A stretch of DNA of 32,306 nt from Solirubrobacterales bacterium (GCA_021154855.1 JAJKHV010000105.1:1-32306), one strand, 5' to 3'. Counted from the stretch's first letter, positions 7,731 through 16,222 are shown. The notes: generated from the letters alone by a model not told the origin. A program made the numbers and translations.

Positions 7731-8741
7731 TTGACTTTCGTCTGGCGCGACGCCGGCCGCACCGTCGTCCTCCGCACCAGCGGAGTCCAAGATGCCCCCC
7801 AATTGCTGGTCGAGCACAGGATGGAGCCATTTGAGCTGCTCTCGACTGAACGGCACCTGAGTGACGCCTCGGGGTTGGTAAGCGCCGCTGCTGGCGTGCA
7901 CGATCTTCGCGCTTCGGACCAGGCAACCGCCGTGCCGGAGATCGCCGCGTCCCTCCTCGACTCGCTCAGCTCACCGAATCTCGTCGCCCTCGGCGGCGGC
8001 CGTACGATCGACACCGCGAAGGCGGTCGCCTCGGTCACCGGCGCCCGGGTAGTCGCGATCCCGACGACGATGTCGGGGGCCGAGATGACCGGCATCCACC
8101 GCCTTCCCGCGGGCGCAGAGGATCGAGCCAAAGCCCTCGTCCGCCCCTGCCTCGTGATCGCCGAGCCGGCGGCAATGACCAGCGCCCCCGAGCCAGAGCT
8201 GCGAGCCAGCTCGATGAACGCGCTGGCCCATGGCGCCGACTCGCTGTACACGCCATTCACCAACCCGGTCTCGCAGATGACCGCCCTGCGCGGCGCCGAG
8301 CTGATCGCCGCCTCACTGGACGAAGACCCGGCTGAACGCAACCGAGACGCCCTGGCCCTCGGCTCACTCCTCTGCGGCTACGCAATCGACTCGGGCTCCT
8401 TCGCCCTCCACCACGTGATCTGCCAGACCCTGGTGCGAATCTGCGGCGGCTCTCACGCGGGAGTCAATGCCGCAATCCTCCCCAGGGCAATGGCCTTCAT
8501 GGCCTCGAGAGCTCCCGACGGCCTCGCACCCTTGGCCTCAGCGCTCGGGGCCCAACCAAGCGACATCGAAGCTCGGATCCTCGAGCTGGGAGGCAACCCA
8601 CCCGGCCTGGGCGATCAAGGCGCGAACCGAAGCAAGCTTTCTGAAGCCCTGGACTCGATGCTCTTGCGTCCGGAGCTGGCGTTCACCCCGGAGCCCCCGG
8701 CGCGGCATGAGCTAGAGCAGCTCATAGACCGGGCTTGGTAG
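7731..8741 (+). CDS. Iron-containing alcohol dehydrogenase / maleylacetate reductase-like protein
   Basis: LVALGGGRTIDTAKAVA, VAIPTTMSGAEMTG, ALAHGADSLYTPFTNP and ALHHVICQTLVRICGGSHAGVNAAILP motifs; TTG start. Confidence 0.85.
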   Translation: MTFVWRDAGRTVVLRTSGVQDAPQLLVEHRMEPFELLSTERHLSDASGLVSAAAGVHDLRASDQATAVPEIAASLLDSLSSPNLVALGGGRTIDTAKAVASVTGARVVAIPTTMSGAEMTGIHRLPAGAEDRAKALVRPCLVIAEPAAMTSAPEPELRASSMNALAHGADSLYTPFTNPVSQMTALRGAELIAASLDEDPAERNRDALALGSLLCGYAIDSGSFALHHVICQTLVRICGGSHAGVNAAILPRAMAFMASRAPDGLAPLASALGAQPSDIEARILELGGNPPGLGDQGANRSKLSEALDSMLLRPELAFTPEPPARHELEQLIDRAW

Positions 8742-8784
8742 CTCGCCTCGGTAACCCTGGCCCCTTTTCCGTGTAGCGCTACGC

Positions 8785-10449
8785 GTGACCCCGGATCGAC
8801 TCCAGTCGTACCACGACTACACCCGCCGCCACGGGGTCAACCGAGTCATCTACCTCCTGGCCCGGCTCGCCATGACCCCCTTCTTCCTCGTCTATTTCCG
8901 TTACGCGAGGACCGGCCGCGAACACGCGCGTCTGAAGGGCGGCCTGATCGTCGCCTCCAACCACCGAAGCTTCCTCGACCCGTTCGCGATCGGCGGCGCC
9001 CTGCCCTGGCGGCGTCCGATGAACTACGTCGCCAAGGTCGAGCTCTTCGAGCGCCGCTGGCAAGGCTGGATCCTCTCCCGCCTCGGCGCCTTCCCGATCC
9101 GCCGGGGCGAGTCTGACGAGCAGTCGATGGAGACGGCGCGCCTGATCGTCGAGCGCGGCGGCACCGTCTGCATCTTTCCCGAGGGAACGCGTATCCGCAG
9201 CGGCGCCTTGGCCGAGCCCAGGCGGGGTGTCGGCCGGCTGGCGCTGCAGACCGGAGCTCCGGTGATCCCGTCCGCCGTCCTCGGCACCGAACAGGTGCGG
9301 CGGGGCTGGCAGATCCGTCCCCGCAAGGTCCGGGTGCGCCTCGGCAAAGCGATGACGTTTCCCCGCGCCGAGGATCCGTCTCGAGGTTTCGCCTCGACCG
9401 TGACCGCGCGGATCTGGCCGAACGTCGAGTTGCAGTGGGAGGACCTCGGCGGACTGCCGCCGATGCGGCGCGCCGCCGTAATCGGCGCGGGGAGCTGGGG
9501 CACCGCCGTTGCCGTGTTGCTCGCCCGGGGCGGCCTCGACGTGCAGCTCGCCACCCGCACCGCCGACCAAGCCGTCGAGATTGACGAGGGGCGAGAAAAC
9601 CACCGCTACCTGGAGGGAGTCAGGCTTCCCGATTCCGTACGGGTGCGGCAGGCCGCCGAAGTCGAGTTGGCGGGCCTGGATCTGGTTTGCCTGGCGATTC
9701 CCTCGGGATCCTTGCCACAGGCAGTGGGTGCGATTGCCGACAAGGTCGGCGCCCGCTCGGCGATGCTGCTGTTGACCAAGGGCTTGACTGCTCCGCTCGG
9801 CCAGCTGCCGGCCGAATACGTCGGCGAGCGCGTGCGAGCCCGCGCGGTGGCCTGCCTCGGCGGTCCGGCGCATGCCCGCGAGGCCGTCTCCGGCTCGGCC
9901 GCCCTTGTCCTCGGCTCGGCGGACCCAGACTTGCGCGATCAGCTCGGCGGTGTCTTCGACCGGGCCGGTCTGGTATGCGAGCGCTCCCGCGACGTAACCG
10001 GGGTGGAGATGGCTGGGGCGGCAAAGAACGCCGCCGCCCTTGCCGCTGCAGCCGCTCAGCCCTACGGGCTCAACGCAGCTGGGATCGCTGCCGCCCAGGT
10101 CTGGAGAGAGTGCATCGAGCACGCGATCGGACTCGGGGCCGACCTCACCACCTTCTCGGGCTTGGCCGGGGTCGGCGACCTCACCGCGACGGTGATGGCG
10201 CCGAGCGGGCGCAATCGGCGCGCCGGCGAGCTGCTCGGCCGTGGAACGCCGGCCGAGGAGATCCCGGCTCAAATCGGACAGGCTTCGGAGGGCCTAGATG
10301 CGGTGCCGCTGCTCGCGGCCGCGACCTCGGCCGCCGGCGGCTCGGCCGAGGCACTGAGCGGTCTGGCGGCGCTGATTCGCGGTGAGATCGATGCCGACGC
10401 CTGGGTCTCCGGATTGCGTCGGGTTGAGCGGGGGAGAAGGGCCGCCTGA
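8785..10449 (+). CDS. Fused 1-acylglycerol-3-phosphate acyltransferase (PlsC) - glycerol-3-phosphate dehydrogenase (GpsA)
   Basis: N-terminal NHRSFLDPF (NHx4D) and FPEGTR acyltransferase motifs; C-terminal AAVIGAGSWGTAVAVLLA and GAAKNAAALAAAAAQPYGLN GpsA motifs in one uninterrupted ORF. Confidence 0.92.
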   Translation: MTPDRLQSYHDYTRRHGVNRVIYLLARLAMTPFFLVYFRYARTGREHARLKGGLIVASNHRSFLDPFAIGGALPWRRPMNYVAKVELFERRWQGWILSRLGAFPIRRGESDEQSMETARLIVERGGTVCIFPEGTRIRSGALAEPRRGVGRLALQTGAPVIPSAVLGTEQVRRGWQIRPRKVRVRLGKAMTFPRAEDPSRGFASTVTARIWPNVELQWEDLGGLPPMRRAAVIGAGSWGTAVAVLLARGGLDVQLATRTADQAVEIDEGRENHRYLEGVRLPDSVRVRQAAEVELAGLDLVCLAIPSGSLPQAVGAIADKVGARSAMLLLTKGLTAPLGQLPAEYVGERVRARAVACLGGPAHAREAVSGSAALVLGSADPDLRDQLGGVFDRAGLVCERSRDVTGVEMAGAAKNAAALAAAAAQPYGLNAAGIAAAQVWRECIEHAIGLGADLTTFSGLAGVGDLTATVMAPSGRNRRAGELLGRGTPAEEIPAQIGQASEGLDAVPLLAAATSAAGGSAEALSGLAALIRGEIDADAWVSGLRRVERGRRAA

Positions 10450-10467
10450 TGAAGCTAGGCTGGAACG

Positions 10468-11028
10468 ATGAGCGCGGCAAGAGAGAACGTCGAGCCGGCG
10501 AGCCTCGACCCCGCAGCCAAGGCCGAGCTCGACCGCGCATTCGAGGACCTCTACCGAGCGCACCTGCGCGACGTCTACTCCTACGCCTGCTACCGGATCG
10601 GCGATCCCCACGATGCCGAGGACCTCACCGAGCAGGCCTTCCTGCAGGCCTACCGGCACTTCGACCGCGCCCGTCGGGAGTCCGACGGCCGGCCGCTGCG
10701 CCCCTGGCTGATCCGGATCGCCCACAACCTCGCATCGAACTACTATCGCGATCGCTCGCGCCGGCCGCAGACGTCGCTGGAGACCGCCGATCCGATTGCC
10801 GCCCGCCACGGCACCGAGGCGATCGTCGAGGGGCGCGAGGAGCTGCGGCAGGTGATGGCGCATCTCGATCACCTCTCCGACGACCGCCGCGACGCGCTGA
10901 TCATGCGCTTCGCGCTTGGCATGGACAACCGCGAGATTGCCCGTGCCCTTGGGCGCAGCGACGGCGCTACAAAGGTCCTGATCCATCGCGCGATCAAGCA
11001 GCTCGAGGAGGAGATGAGCGATGAGTGA
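10468..11028 (+). CDS. ECF-type RNA polymerase sigma factor
   Basis: FEDLYRAHLRDVYSYACYRIGDPHDAEDLTEQAFLQAY (region 2) and LSDDRRDALIMRFALGMDNREIARALGRSDGATKVLIHRAIKQLEEEM (region 4). Confidence 0.9.
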   Translation: MSAARENVEPASLDPAAKAELDRAFEDLYRAHLRDVYSYACYRIGDPHDAEDLTEQAFLQAYRHFDRARRESDGRPLRPWLIRIAHNLASNYYRDRSRRPQTSLETADPIAARHGTEAIVEGREELRQVMAHLDHLSDDRRDALIMRFALGMDNREIARALGRSDGATKVLIHRAIKQLEEEMSDE

Positions 11029-11368
11029 TCCGAGCGGACGATTGAGCGGCAGCACCTGGGACGTCGAGCAATTGCTCTCCGACGCCCTGCGCCCGATCGA
11101 GCCGCCGCAGCAGCTCTCGGGGCGCCTCGAGGACACGCTCGCGGCCGTCACACAAGCCGCGGCGGAGGAGCTCTCCGTCTGGGCCGAGCAGCTGTCGGAA
11201 AGCGAGCTGAGGGCGCTGCGCGATCCGCGCAACTGGGTGCGGCCGGTCTTTGCCGTGGGCGCCGGGGGGGCCGCCGCCGGCGCCCTGGTCGTCCTGGAGC
11301 TGCGTCGCCGCGGTCGCCAGCAGGCCAAAGGCGGCCTACGCTCGCTGGCCGGCCGGGTCAGGCCCTAA
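11021..11368 (+). CDS. Small single-pass membrane protein, candidate partner of the ECF sigma factor
   Basis: ATG overlaps the sigma stop by 8 nt; 115 aa with one TM segment (VFAVGAGGAAAGALVVLEL) followed by RRRGRQQ. Confidence 0.7.
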   Translation: MSDPSGRLSGSTWDVEQLLSDALRPIEPPQQLSGRLEDTLAAVTQAAAEELSVWAEQLSESELRALRDPRNWVRPVFAVGAGGAAAGALVVLELRRRGRQQAKGGLRSLAGRVRP

Positions 11369-11771
11369 CGGGCTCGCCGCCGTCCTTCAGGCCGGGCGTC
11401 GACAGGGCAGCACCGATGCCAAGCGCTCCAAGCACCAGGTGGAGCAGGTTGTCACCAGTATTGACCGGCAGCGAGCCGAGGATTGACTCGCCGCTGCCGA
11501 TCGCAAAGCCCCAGAGGGCCAGAGCGAGATAGAGGGCGCCGAGCCAGAGCGAGTACTGGCGAGCGGCATGGCCTGCGACCAGCAACCCGAGCGCTCCGCT
11601 GAGGATGTGAAGCACGTTCTCCCAGCCGTTGACGGCGAAGAGCCCAAAGATCTCCTCGACCTCCCCCGGCGATCCGAACGAGGCGCTGTAGAAGAAGCCG
11701 ACGATGCCGATTGCGATCAGCGCCGCACCGACCGATGTCGCGTAGAGCCGAGCTGGGCTGGGGGCATCCAT
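11358..11771 (-). CDS. DUF4383-like four-TM membrane protein
   Basis: ATSVGAALIAIGIVGF...HILSGALGLLVAGHAARQYSLWLGALYLALALWGF...NTGDNLLHLVLGALGIGAAL. Start at the M9 codon (11771) preferred because TACAAT lies 8 nt upstream; the alternative start is 11795. Confidence 0.8.
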   Translation of the reverse strand: MDAPSPARLYATSVGAALIAIGIVGFFYSASFGSPGEVEEIFGLFAVNGWENVLHILSGALGLLVAGHAARQYSLWLGALYLALALWGFAIGSGESILGSLPVNTGDNLLHLVLGALGIGAALSTPGLKDGGEPVRA

Positions 11772-11799
11772 CGGCGGCGATTGTAGGCTGCTCATCCCT

Positions 11800-12624
11800 G
11801 TGACCCAGACTTGCTATCGGCATCCGAATCGAGAGACGGCGGTCTCATGCTCATCCTGTGGGCGGCCGATCTGCCCCGATTGCATGACTCCGACCCCGGT
11901 CGGGATGCGCTGCCCGGAGTGCGCCAGCCAGCGCACAAAGGTGGTCAGCGGCATCGGCGATCCGGGACTGCTTGCGAGCGCGCCGGCAACCTTCATTCTG
12001 ATCGGCCTGAACGTCGTCGCCTTCCTTGCGGAGATCGCCAGCGCCAATGGCGGCTTCGGTGTGGGCAACAGCAGGGCGGTCGGCAACTTCGGCCTCTACG
12101 GAGTCGCTGTCGCGGAAGGCGAGTGGTATCGGCTCGTCTCTGGCGGCTTTCTTCACGCCAGTCTCAGCCACATCGCCTTCAACATGTTCGCCCTCTTCTT
12201 CCTCGGTCGCATGCTGGAGCCCTCGGTCGGCACGCTGCGCTTTGTCTTCCTCTACCTGGCGGCGCTCTTCGGCGGCGCTTTCGGCGCCCTCCTCATTAGT
12301 GGGCCCGACACATTCACGATCGGGGCATCGGGCGCGATCTTCGGCCTTTTCGGCGCCGCCTTCGTGATCGCCCGCGGCCGCGGCGTCGACGCCGTCGCCG
12401 GAACGATCGGCGTGATCCTGCTGATCAACCTCGCCTTCAGCTTTGGCACACCGCGGATCAGCCTCGGCGGCCACCTCGGCGGGCTCGTTGCCGGCGTCGT
12501 CTGCGCTCTCTTCATCATCGCCGGCGATCGGGGCCGGCTTGGACCGAACCGGCTGCCGGCGGAGCTGATCGCGATGACGGTCGTCGCGATCGTCTCGATC
12601 GCCGGGGCCCTCGCGATCGCCTGA
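11800..12624 (+). CDS. Rhomboid family intramembrane serine protease with N-terminal zinc finger (B-box-like)
   Basis: CYRHPNRETAVSCSSCGRPICPDCMTPTPVGMRCPEC; rhomboid HIAFNMFALFFLGRMLE, GASGAIFGLFGA and GGHLGGLVAG motifs. Confidence 0.95.
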   Translation: MTQTCYRHPNRETAVSCSSCGRPICPDCMTPTPVGMRCPECASQRTKVVSGIGDPGLLASAPATFILIGLNVVAFLAEIASANGGFGVGNSRAVGNFGLYGVAVAEGEWYRLVSGGFLHASLSHIAFNMFALFFLGRMLEPSVGTLRFVFLYLAALFGGAFGALLISGPDTFTIGASGAIFGLFGAAFVIARGRGVDAVAGTIGVILLINLAFSFGTPRISLGGHLGGLVAGVVCALFIIAGDRGRLGPNRLPAELIAMTVVAIVSIAGALAIA

Positions 12625-12631
12625 GCTCGGG

Positions 12632-13549
12632 TCAGCCCCGGCCGGAACGCAGCTGCGAGGAGCGCAGCTCGGCGAAGCCGATATTGCCCGGTGGGTCGAC
12701 CAGGTCGGGATGGAGCAGGTGGCCAAGCAACTCGACGCCGTCGACCAGTCGCGGGCCAGGCCGCGAGAAGGTCGAGGCGGCGTCGACGGCGAAAACCCGC
12801 TGGGCGCCGAGCCCATCGATCTGCTCCCAATGCGTCAGCGCCTGGGCGCGGGAGTCGTCGACGTACCAGCCACAGGGCATTGCGATGACCACGTCCGGGT
12901 TGAGCCCCGAAAGCTCACCCCATGAGACCTCGGGTGACTTCAGGCCAGGCGGTCCGGCGACATCCTCGCCGCCCGCGATCGAGATCATCTCCGGAATCCA
13001 GTGGCCGCCGACGTAGGGCGGGTCGAGCCACTCGAGCGCGATCACCCGCGGTGCGCTCGCGCCGGAGACCGCCGCGCGTACGGTTGCCAGCCTGCCCTCC
13101 AGCTCTCCGCGCAGCTCATGAGCCTGCCGCGGGATCGCGGTCACCTCGCCGAGCCGGACCACGTCCTCGAGCATCTCGCCGAGCGTGCTCGGGTCCTGCT
13201 GGACAACTCCCGGCTTGCTCGGCAGCCGCGCGGCGACGTCGACCACCTCCTCGTAGGAGACGGCACAGACGGCGCACACCGCTTGAGTGACGATCAGGTC
13301 GGGTTCGAGCCTGGCCAGGAGCTCCTCATCGAGCTCGTACAGAGCTTGACCCTCGGCAACGCGCGCCTTGACCGCCCGGTCGATCTCGCCGGCGCTCAAG
13401 CCGGGCCGCAGGACGGTACGCGTCAGGTGGGGTAGGGAACGCGCCTCCGGCGGGTAGTCGCACTCGTGCGTGACGGCGACGACGGAGTCGCCGAGCCCGA
13501 GTGCGTAGAGCATCTCGGTCGCGGAAGGGACGAGGCTTGCGATGCGCAT
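12632..13549 (-). CDS. ABC-type cobalamin/iron-siderophore substrate-binding protein family (BtuF-like)
   Basis: RIASLVPSATEMLYALGLGDSVVAVTHECDYPPEA...LIVTQAVCAVCAVSYEEV...MPCGWYVD. Start at 13549; the N-terminal extension in the ORF track is not homologous. Confidence 0.85.
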   Translation of the reverse strand: MRIASLVPSATEMLYALGLGDSVVAVTHECDYPPEARSLPHLTRTVLRPGLSAGEIDRAVKARVAEGQALYELDEELLARLEPDLIVTQAVCAVCAVSYEEVVDVAARLPSKPGVVQQDPSTLGEMLEDVVRLGEVTAIPRQAHELRGELEGRLATVRAAVSGASAPRVIALEWLDPPYVGGHWIPEMISIAGGEDVAGPPGLKSPEVSWGELSGLNPDVVIAMPCGWYVDDSRAQALTHWEQIDGLGAQRVFAVDAASTFSRPGPRLVDGVELLGHLLHPDLVDPPGNIGFAELRSSQLRSGRG

Positions 13550-13657
13550 CCGACGATCAATATGGCACTTATGACCGGTTCCGCGGACCGGAAAGCTATA
13601 TTGCCTAGGCCGAATGGCCGACGACGATCTCCCCCGAAGTACCGGGCCAAATAGACG

Positions 13658-14956
13658 ATGAGCGCCCTGCTGCTCGTCCTTCTCCTCCTGCTGGTGGCCA
13701 TCAACGGCTTCTTCGTCGCGGCCGAGTTCGCCCTGGTCCTCAGCCGCCGCGGCAAGATCGAGCAGCTTGCCGAGGAAGGCGAAAGCGGCGCCGAGGAGGT
13801 GATCGGCCAGCTCGACAAGATCGACGAGTCCCTCTCGGCATGCCAAATCGGGATCACGATGGCCTCGATCGGGATCGGCTTCCTCGGCGAGCCCTCGCTT
13901 GCGGTGCTGCTCGAACCGCTCTTCGGCGGCCTCTCACACGGCGCCGCCGTCGGCCTCTCGGTGGCGATTGCCTTCGCCCTCGTCACCGCGATCCACATCA
14001 GCATCGGCGAGCAGGTGCCGAAGATGCTCGCGATCGCCCATGCCGAGCGCATCGCCCGCCGCGTCGCCCGGCCACTCAACTGGTTTCGAGCCTCCACCGC
14101 ACCGGTGATCGTGGCGCTGAGCGCGATCTCGAACTGGATCGTCCGTCTCTTCGGCGTCGATCCAACCGACATCGAGGAGCACCACACCGCCGAGGACCTG
14201 AAGCAGATCATCGATCGCTCCAAGATGGGCGGCACGCTCGACCCCGGCGAGGCAGGCATGCTCGGTGGCGTCTTCCATCTGCACGAGCAGGAGGCGCGCG
14301 AGGTGATGACGCCGATCCCGGCGGTGGTCACCGTCGACTCCTCCGAGACGGTCGAGACGGCGCTGCGTCGCTGCGTCACCTCGGGACACACGCGGCTGGT
14401 TGTGATCGAGGACGACAACCCCGATCGAGTCAAGGGCATCGTTCACAACAACAGCCTCGCCCGCCTCTACATGAGCGAGGGATCGCAGGCCGAGATCGCT
14501 CCTTCTGTGCGCGACGCGGTGATCGTGCCCGAGACGCGCCCGCTCGACGACCTGCTCCACGACCTGCAGGTCCAGCGCACCTCCCTCTCGGTGGTCGTCG
14601 ACGAGTACGGCCGCACGGTCGGGATCGTCACCGTCGAGGACATCCTGGAGGAGGTGGTGGGGGAGATCGAGGACGAGACCGACCCGCGCGCCGCTGCGCT
14701 GCGACAGCTCGCCGGCGGCGAGTGGTTCGTGCGCGGCCACGTCTCGTTGGGTGACCTCTCCGACGCGGGGATCGAGCTGCCGGTCGACACCGATGCCTAC
14801 AACTCGGTTGGCGGCTACGTCTTCGGCGAGCTCGGCCGGCTGCCCAAGCGCGGCGACACGATTACCGCCAACGGCTACACGATCCGGGTCGAGTCGGTGC
14901 GCGAGAACCGCATCGAGGCAGTTCGAATAAGCGGTTCCGTCCGCCACGGCTCCTAG
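13658..14956 (+). CDS. CNNM/HlyC-CorC family protein (DUF21 + CBS pair + CorC_HlyC)
   Basis: VAINGFFVAAEFALVLSRRGKIEQL, ACQIGITMASIGIGFLGEP, VMTPIPAVVTVDSSETV, VVVDEYGRTVGIVTVEDILEEVVGEIEDETD. Confidence 0.95.
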   Translation: MSALLLVLLLLLVAINGFFVAAEFALVLSRRGKIEQLAEEGESGAEEVIGQLDKIDESLSACQIGITMASIGIGFLGEPSLAVLLEPLFGGLSHGAAVGLSVAIAFALVTAIHISIGEQVPKMLAIAHAERIARRVARPLNWFRASTAPVIVALSAISNWIVRLFGVDPTDIEEHHTAEDLKQIIDRSKMGGTLDPGEAGMLGGVFHLHEQEAREVMTPIPAVVTVDSSETVETALRRCVTSGHTRLVVIEDDNPDRVKGIVHNNSLARLYMSEGSQAEIAPSVRDAVIVPETRPLDDLLHDLQVQRTSLSVVVDEYGRTVGIVTVEDILEEVVGEIEDETDPRAAALRQLAGGEWFVRGHVSLGDLSDAGIELPVDTDAYNSVGGYVFGELGRLPKRGDTITANGYTIRVESVRENRIEAVRISGSVRHGS

Positions 14957-14999
14957 CTTCTCCGGGCAACCCGCGTTTCACCAACCCTGGAGGTGTCGC

Positions 15000-15233
15000 A
15001 TGTGGGTTGTGCGTTTGAGCGACAAGCAGCTCGAGGTGCTGAGGGCGTTGCTGCGCTCCGAAGAACATCTGGGTCCCGCGCTGCAAGGCGCAGCCGAGGC
15101 CCTCGATCTGGCCCGCTGGGACGACCTGCCCGAGGCCGAGCTTCCCTGGGAGGAAATCGAGACGAAGGCGCGCCAGCAGGGCATCTCTCCCGCTGACGTG
15201 ATCTGGGACCTCGCCGGGAAGAGCTGCGACTAG
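15000..15233 (+). CDS. Small hypothetical protein (77 aa)
   Basis: ATG preceded by GGAGG (CTGGAGGTGTCGCATG); MWVVRLSDKQLEVLRALLRSEEHLG...WDLAGKSCD. Confidence 0.65.
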   Translation: MWVVRLSDKQLEVLRALLRSEEHLGPALQGAAEALDLARWDDLPEAELPWEEIETKARQQGISPADVIWDLAGKSCD

Positions 15234-15237
15234 ACCG

Positions 15238-15306
15238 GCGCATTTCGGCGTCCTCGGTCGCTCGCGTGCTGAAGCACGCCACGCTCCCTGCGTCCTTGAA
15301 CTGCTT
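15238..15306. repeat. Dispersed repeat family 2, copy B (convergent intergenic)
   Basis: GCGCATTTCGGCGTCCTCGGTCGCTCGCGTGCTGAAGCACGCCACGCTCCCTGCGTCCTTGAACTGCTT; hairpin GCGTGC-TGAA-GCACGC; bracketed by near-perfect 16-bp inverted arms 15221-15236 / 15307-15322. Confidence 0.88.
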
Positions 15307-15322
15307 GGTCTAGCCGCAGCTC

Positions 15323-16147
15323 TTAGTCGTAACTGTAGAAACCCGCGCCGGACTTTCGCCCGAGCTTGCCTGCGTCCGCCATCTCCACCAGGAGCTTTGG
15401 GGGCTTCTGGTACTCCTCGTTGGAGGCGACGTAGAGGGCCTCGCCGATTGCCTTGCAGACATCGAGGCCAACGAAGTCGAGCAGGGCCAGCGGGCCCATC
15501 GGATGGCCAGCGCCGAGCTTCATGCAGGTGTCGATCTCCCCCGCCTCCATGCCGGTCTGTTCCATGAAGCGGACGGCATCGAAGAGATAGGGGAAGAGCA
15601 GGCGGTTGACGACGAAGCCGGCCAGGTCGGGAACCTCGACCGCGGTCTTGCCCAGGGCGGCGCACCAGGCCAGCGCCGCCTCGCGGGAGCTCTCGGCACC
15701 ATCAGGGAAGCAGACCTCGACCAGCTTCATGCGGGGAACCGGGTTGAAGACGTGCAAACCGAAGAGCTTGCCGTCGATTCCGCCGGCCTCGGCGATCTCG
15801 GCGATGCTGAGCGAGGAGGTGGTCGTCGCGAGGGCCGAGTTCGGGCAGGCCGCCGCAATTGTCTTCAGCAGCTCGCCCTTCGGCTCGACTTCCTCGACAA
15901 TCGCCTCGACGATCACGTCGCAATCGGAAAGATCGGCCGGGTCGGTCGTGACGCGCAGCCGTGAAGGTTCGGCTCCCTCTATCTTGGCGCAGGCGCCGAC
16001 GACTTTCTCCTCCGCTCGCCAAGCGGAAGCCTCGCTGCGGGCCAGCAAAATCGTGTCGGCCGTTGTGGTCGAAACCGCTGCGAGACCAGTGGCAATCGCC
16101 CCGCTCCCTGCGATCCCCGGACTCTCGTAACCCTTGCTTGCGTTCAT
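15323..16147 (-). CDS. 3-hydroxyacyl-CoA (3-hydroxybutyryl-CoA) dehydrogenase
   Basis: CDVIVEAIVEEVEPKGELL, LATTTSSLSIAEIA, FGLHVFNPVPRMKLVEV, GFVVNRLLFPYLFDAVRFMEQ, GAGHPMGPLALLDFVGLDV. Confidence 0.93.
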   Translation of the reverse strand: MNASKGYESPGIAGSGAIATGLAAVSTTTADTILLARSEASAWRAEEKVVGACAKIEGAEPSRLRVTTDPADLSDCDVIVEAIVEEVEPKGELLKTIAAACPNSALATTTSSLSIAEIAEAGGIDGKLFGLHVFNPVPRMKLVEVCFPDGAESSREAALAWCAALGKTAVEVPDLAGFVVNRLLFPYLFDAVRFMEQTGMEAGEIDTCMKLGAGHPMGPLALLDFVGLDVCKAIGEALYVASNEEYQKPPKLLVEMADAGKLGRKSGAGFYSYD

Positions 16148-16208
16148 GGCGGGTTCCTATCAATCCTTAACGAGCTTTTGCGCTGCGGGGTCTGCAAGCC
16201 ACCCTGGC

Positions 16209-16222
16209 TGACTGACCAGTCA
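16209..16222. promoter_or_regulatory. Putative TetR-family (FadR-like) operator TGACTGACCAGTCA
   Basis: Inverted repeat TGACTG-AC-CAGTCA between divergent hbd and thiolase genes; TGACTGACCAGTCAATC recurs at 24649-24665. Confidence 0.65.

Noticed and set aside
8779-10272. 497-aa minus-strand ORF opposite plsC-gpsA
   Set aside because: Shadow ORF; the plus strand carries strong domain motifs across the same interval.
12632-13657. Possible cobalamin riboswitch near the BtuF-like gene
   Set aside because: The gene has TATTGA only 7 nt upstream of its ATG and a ~108-nt divergent gap with no recognisable B12-box-like sequence.
13423-14947. Minus-strand ORFs opposite the CNNM/HlyC gene
   Set aside because: Shadow ORFs; all motifs are on the plus strand.
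15323-16147. Possible degenerate or pseudogenised 3-hydroxyacyl-CoA dehydrogenase because of the divergent N-terminal nucleotide-binding motif (GSGAIATGLA)
   Set aside because: The frame is intact and all downstream catalytic and structural motifs are present; sequence divergence alone does not support a pseudogene.
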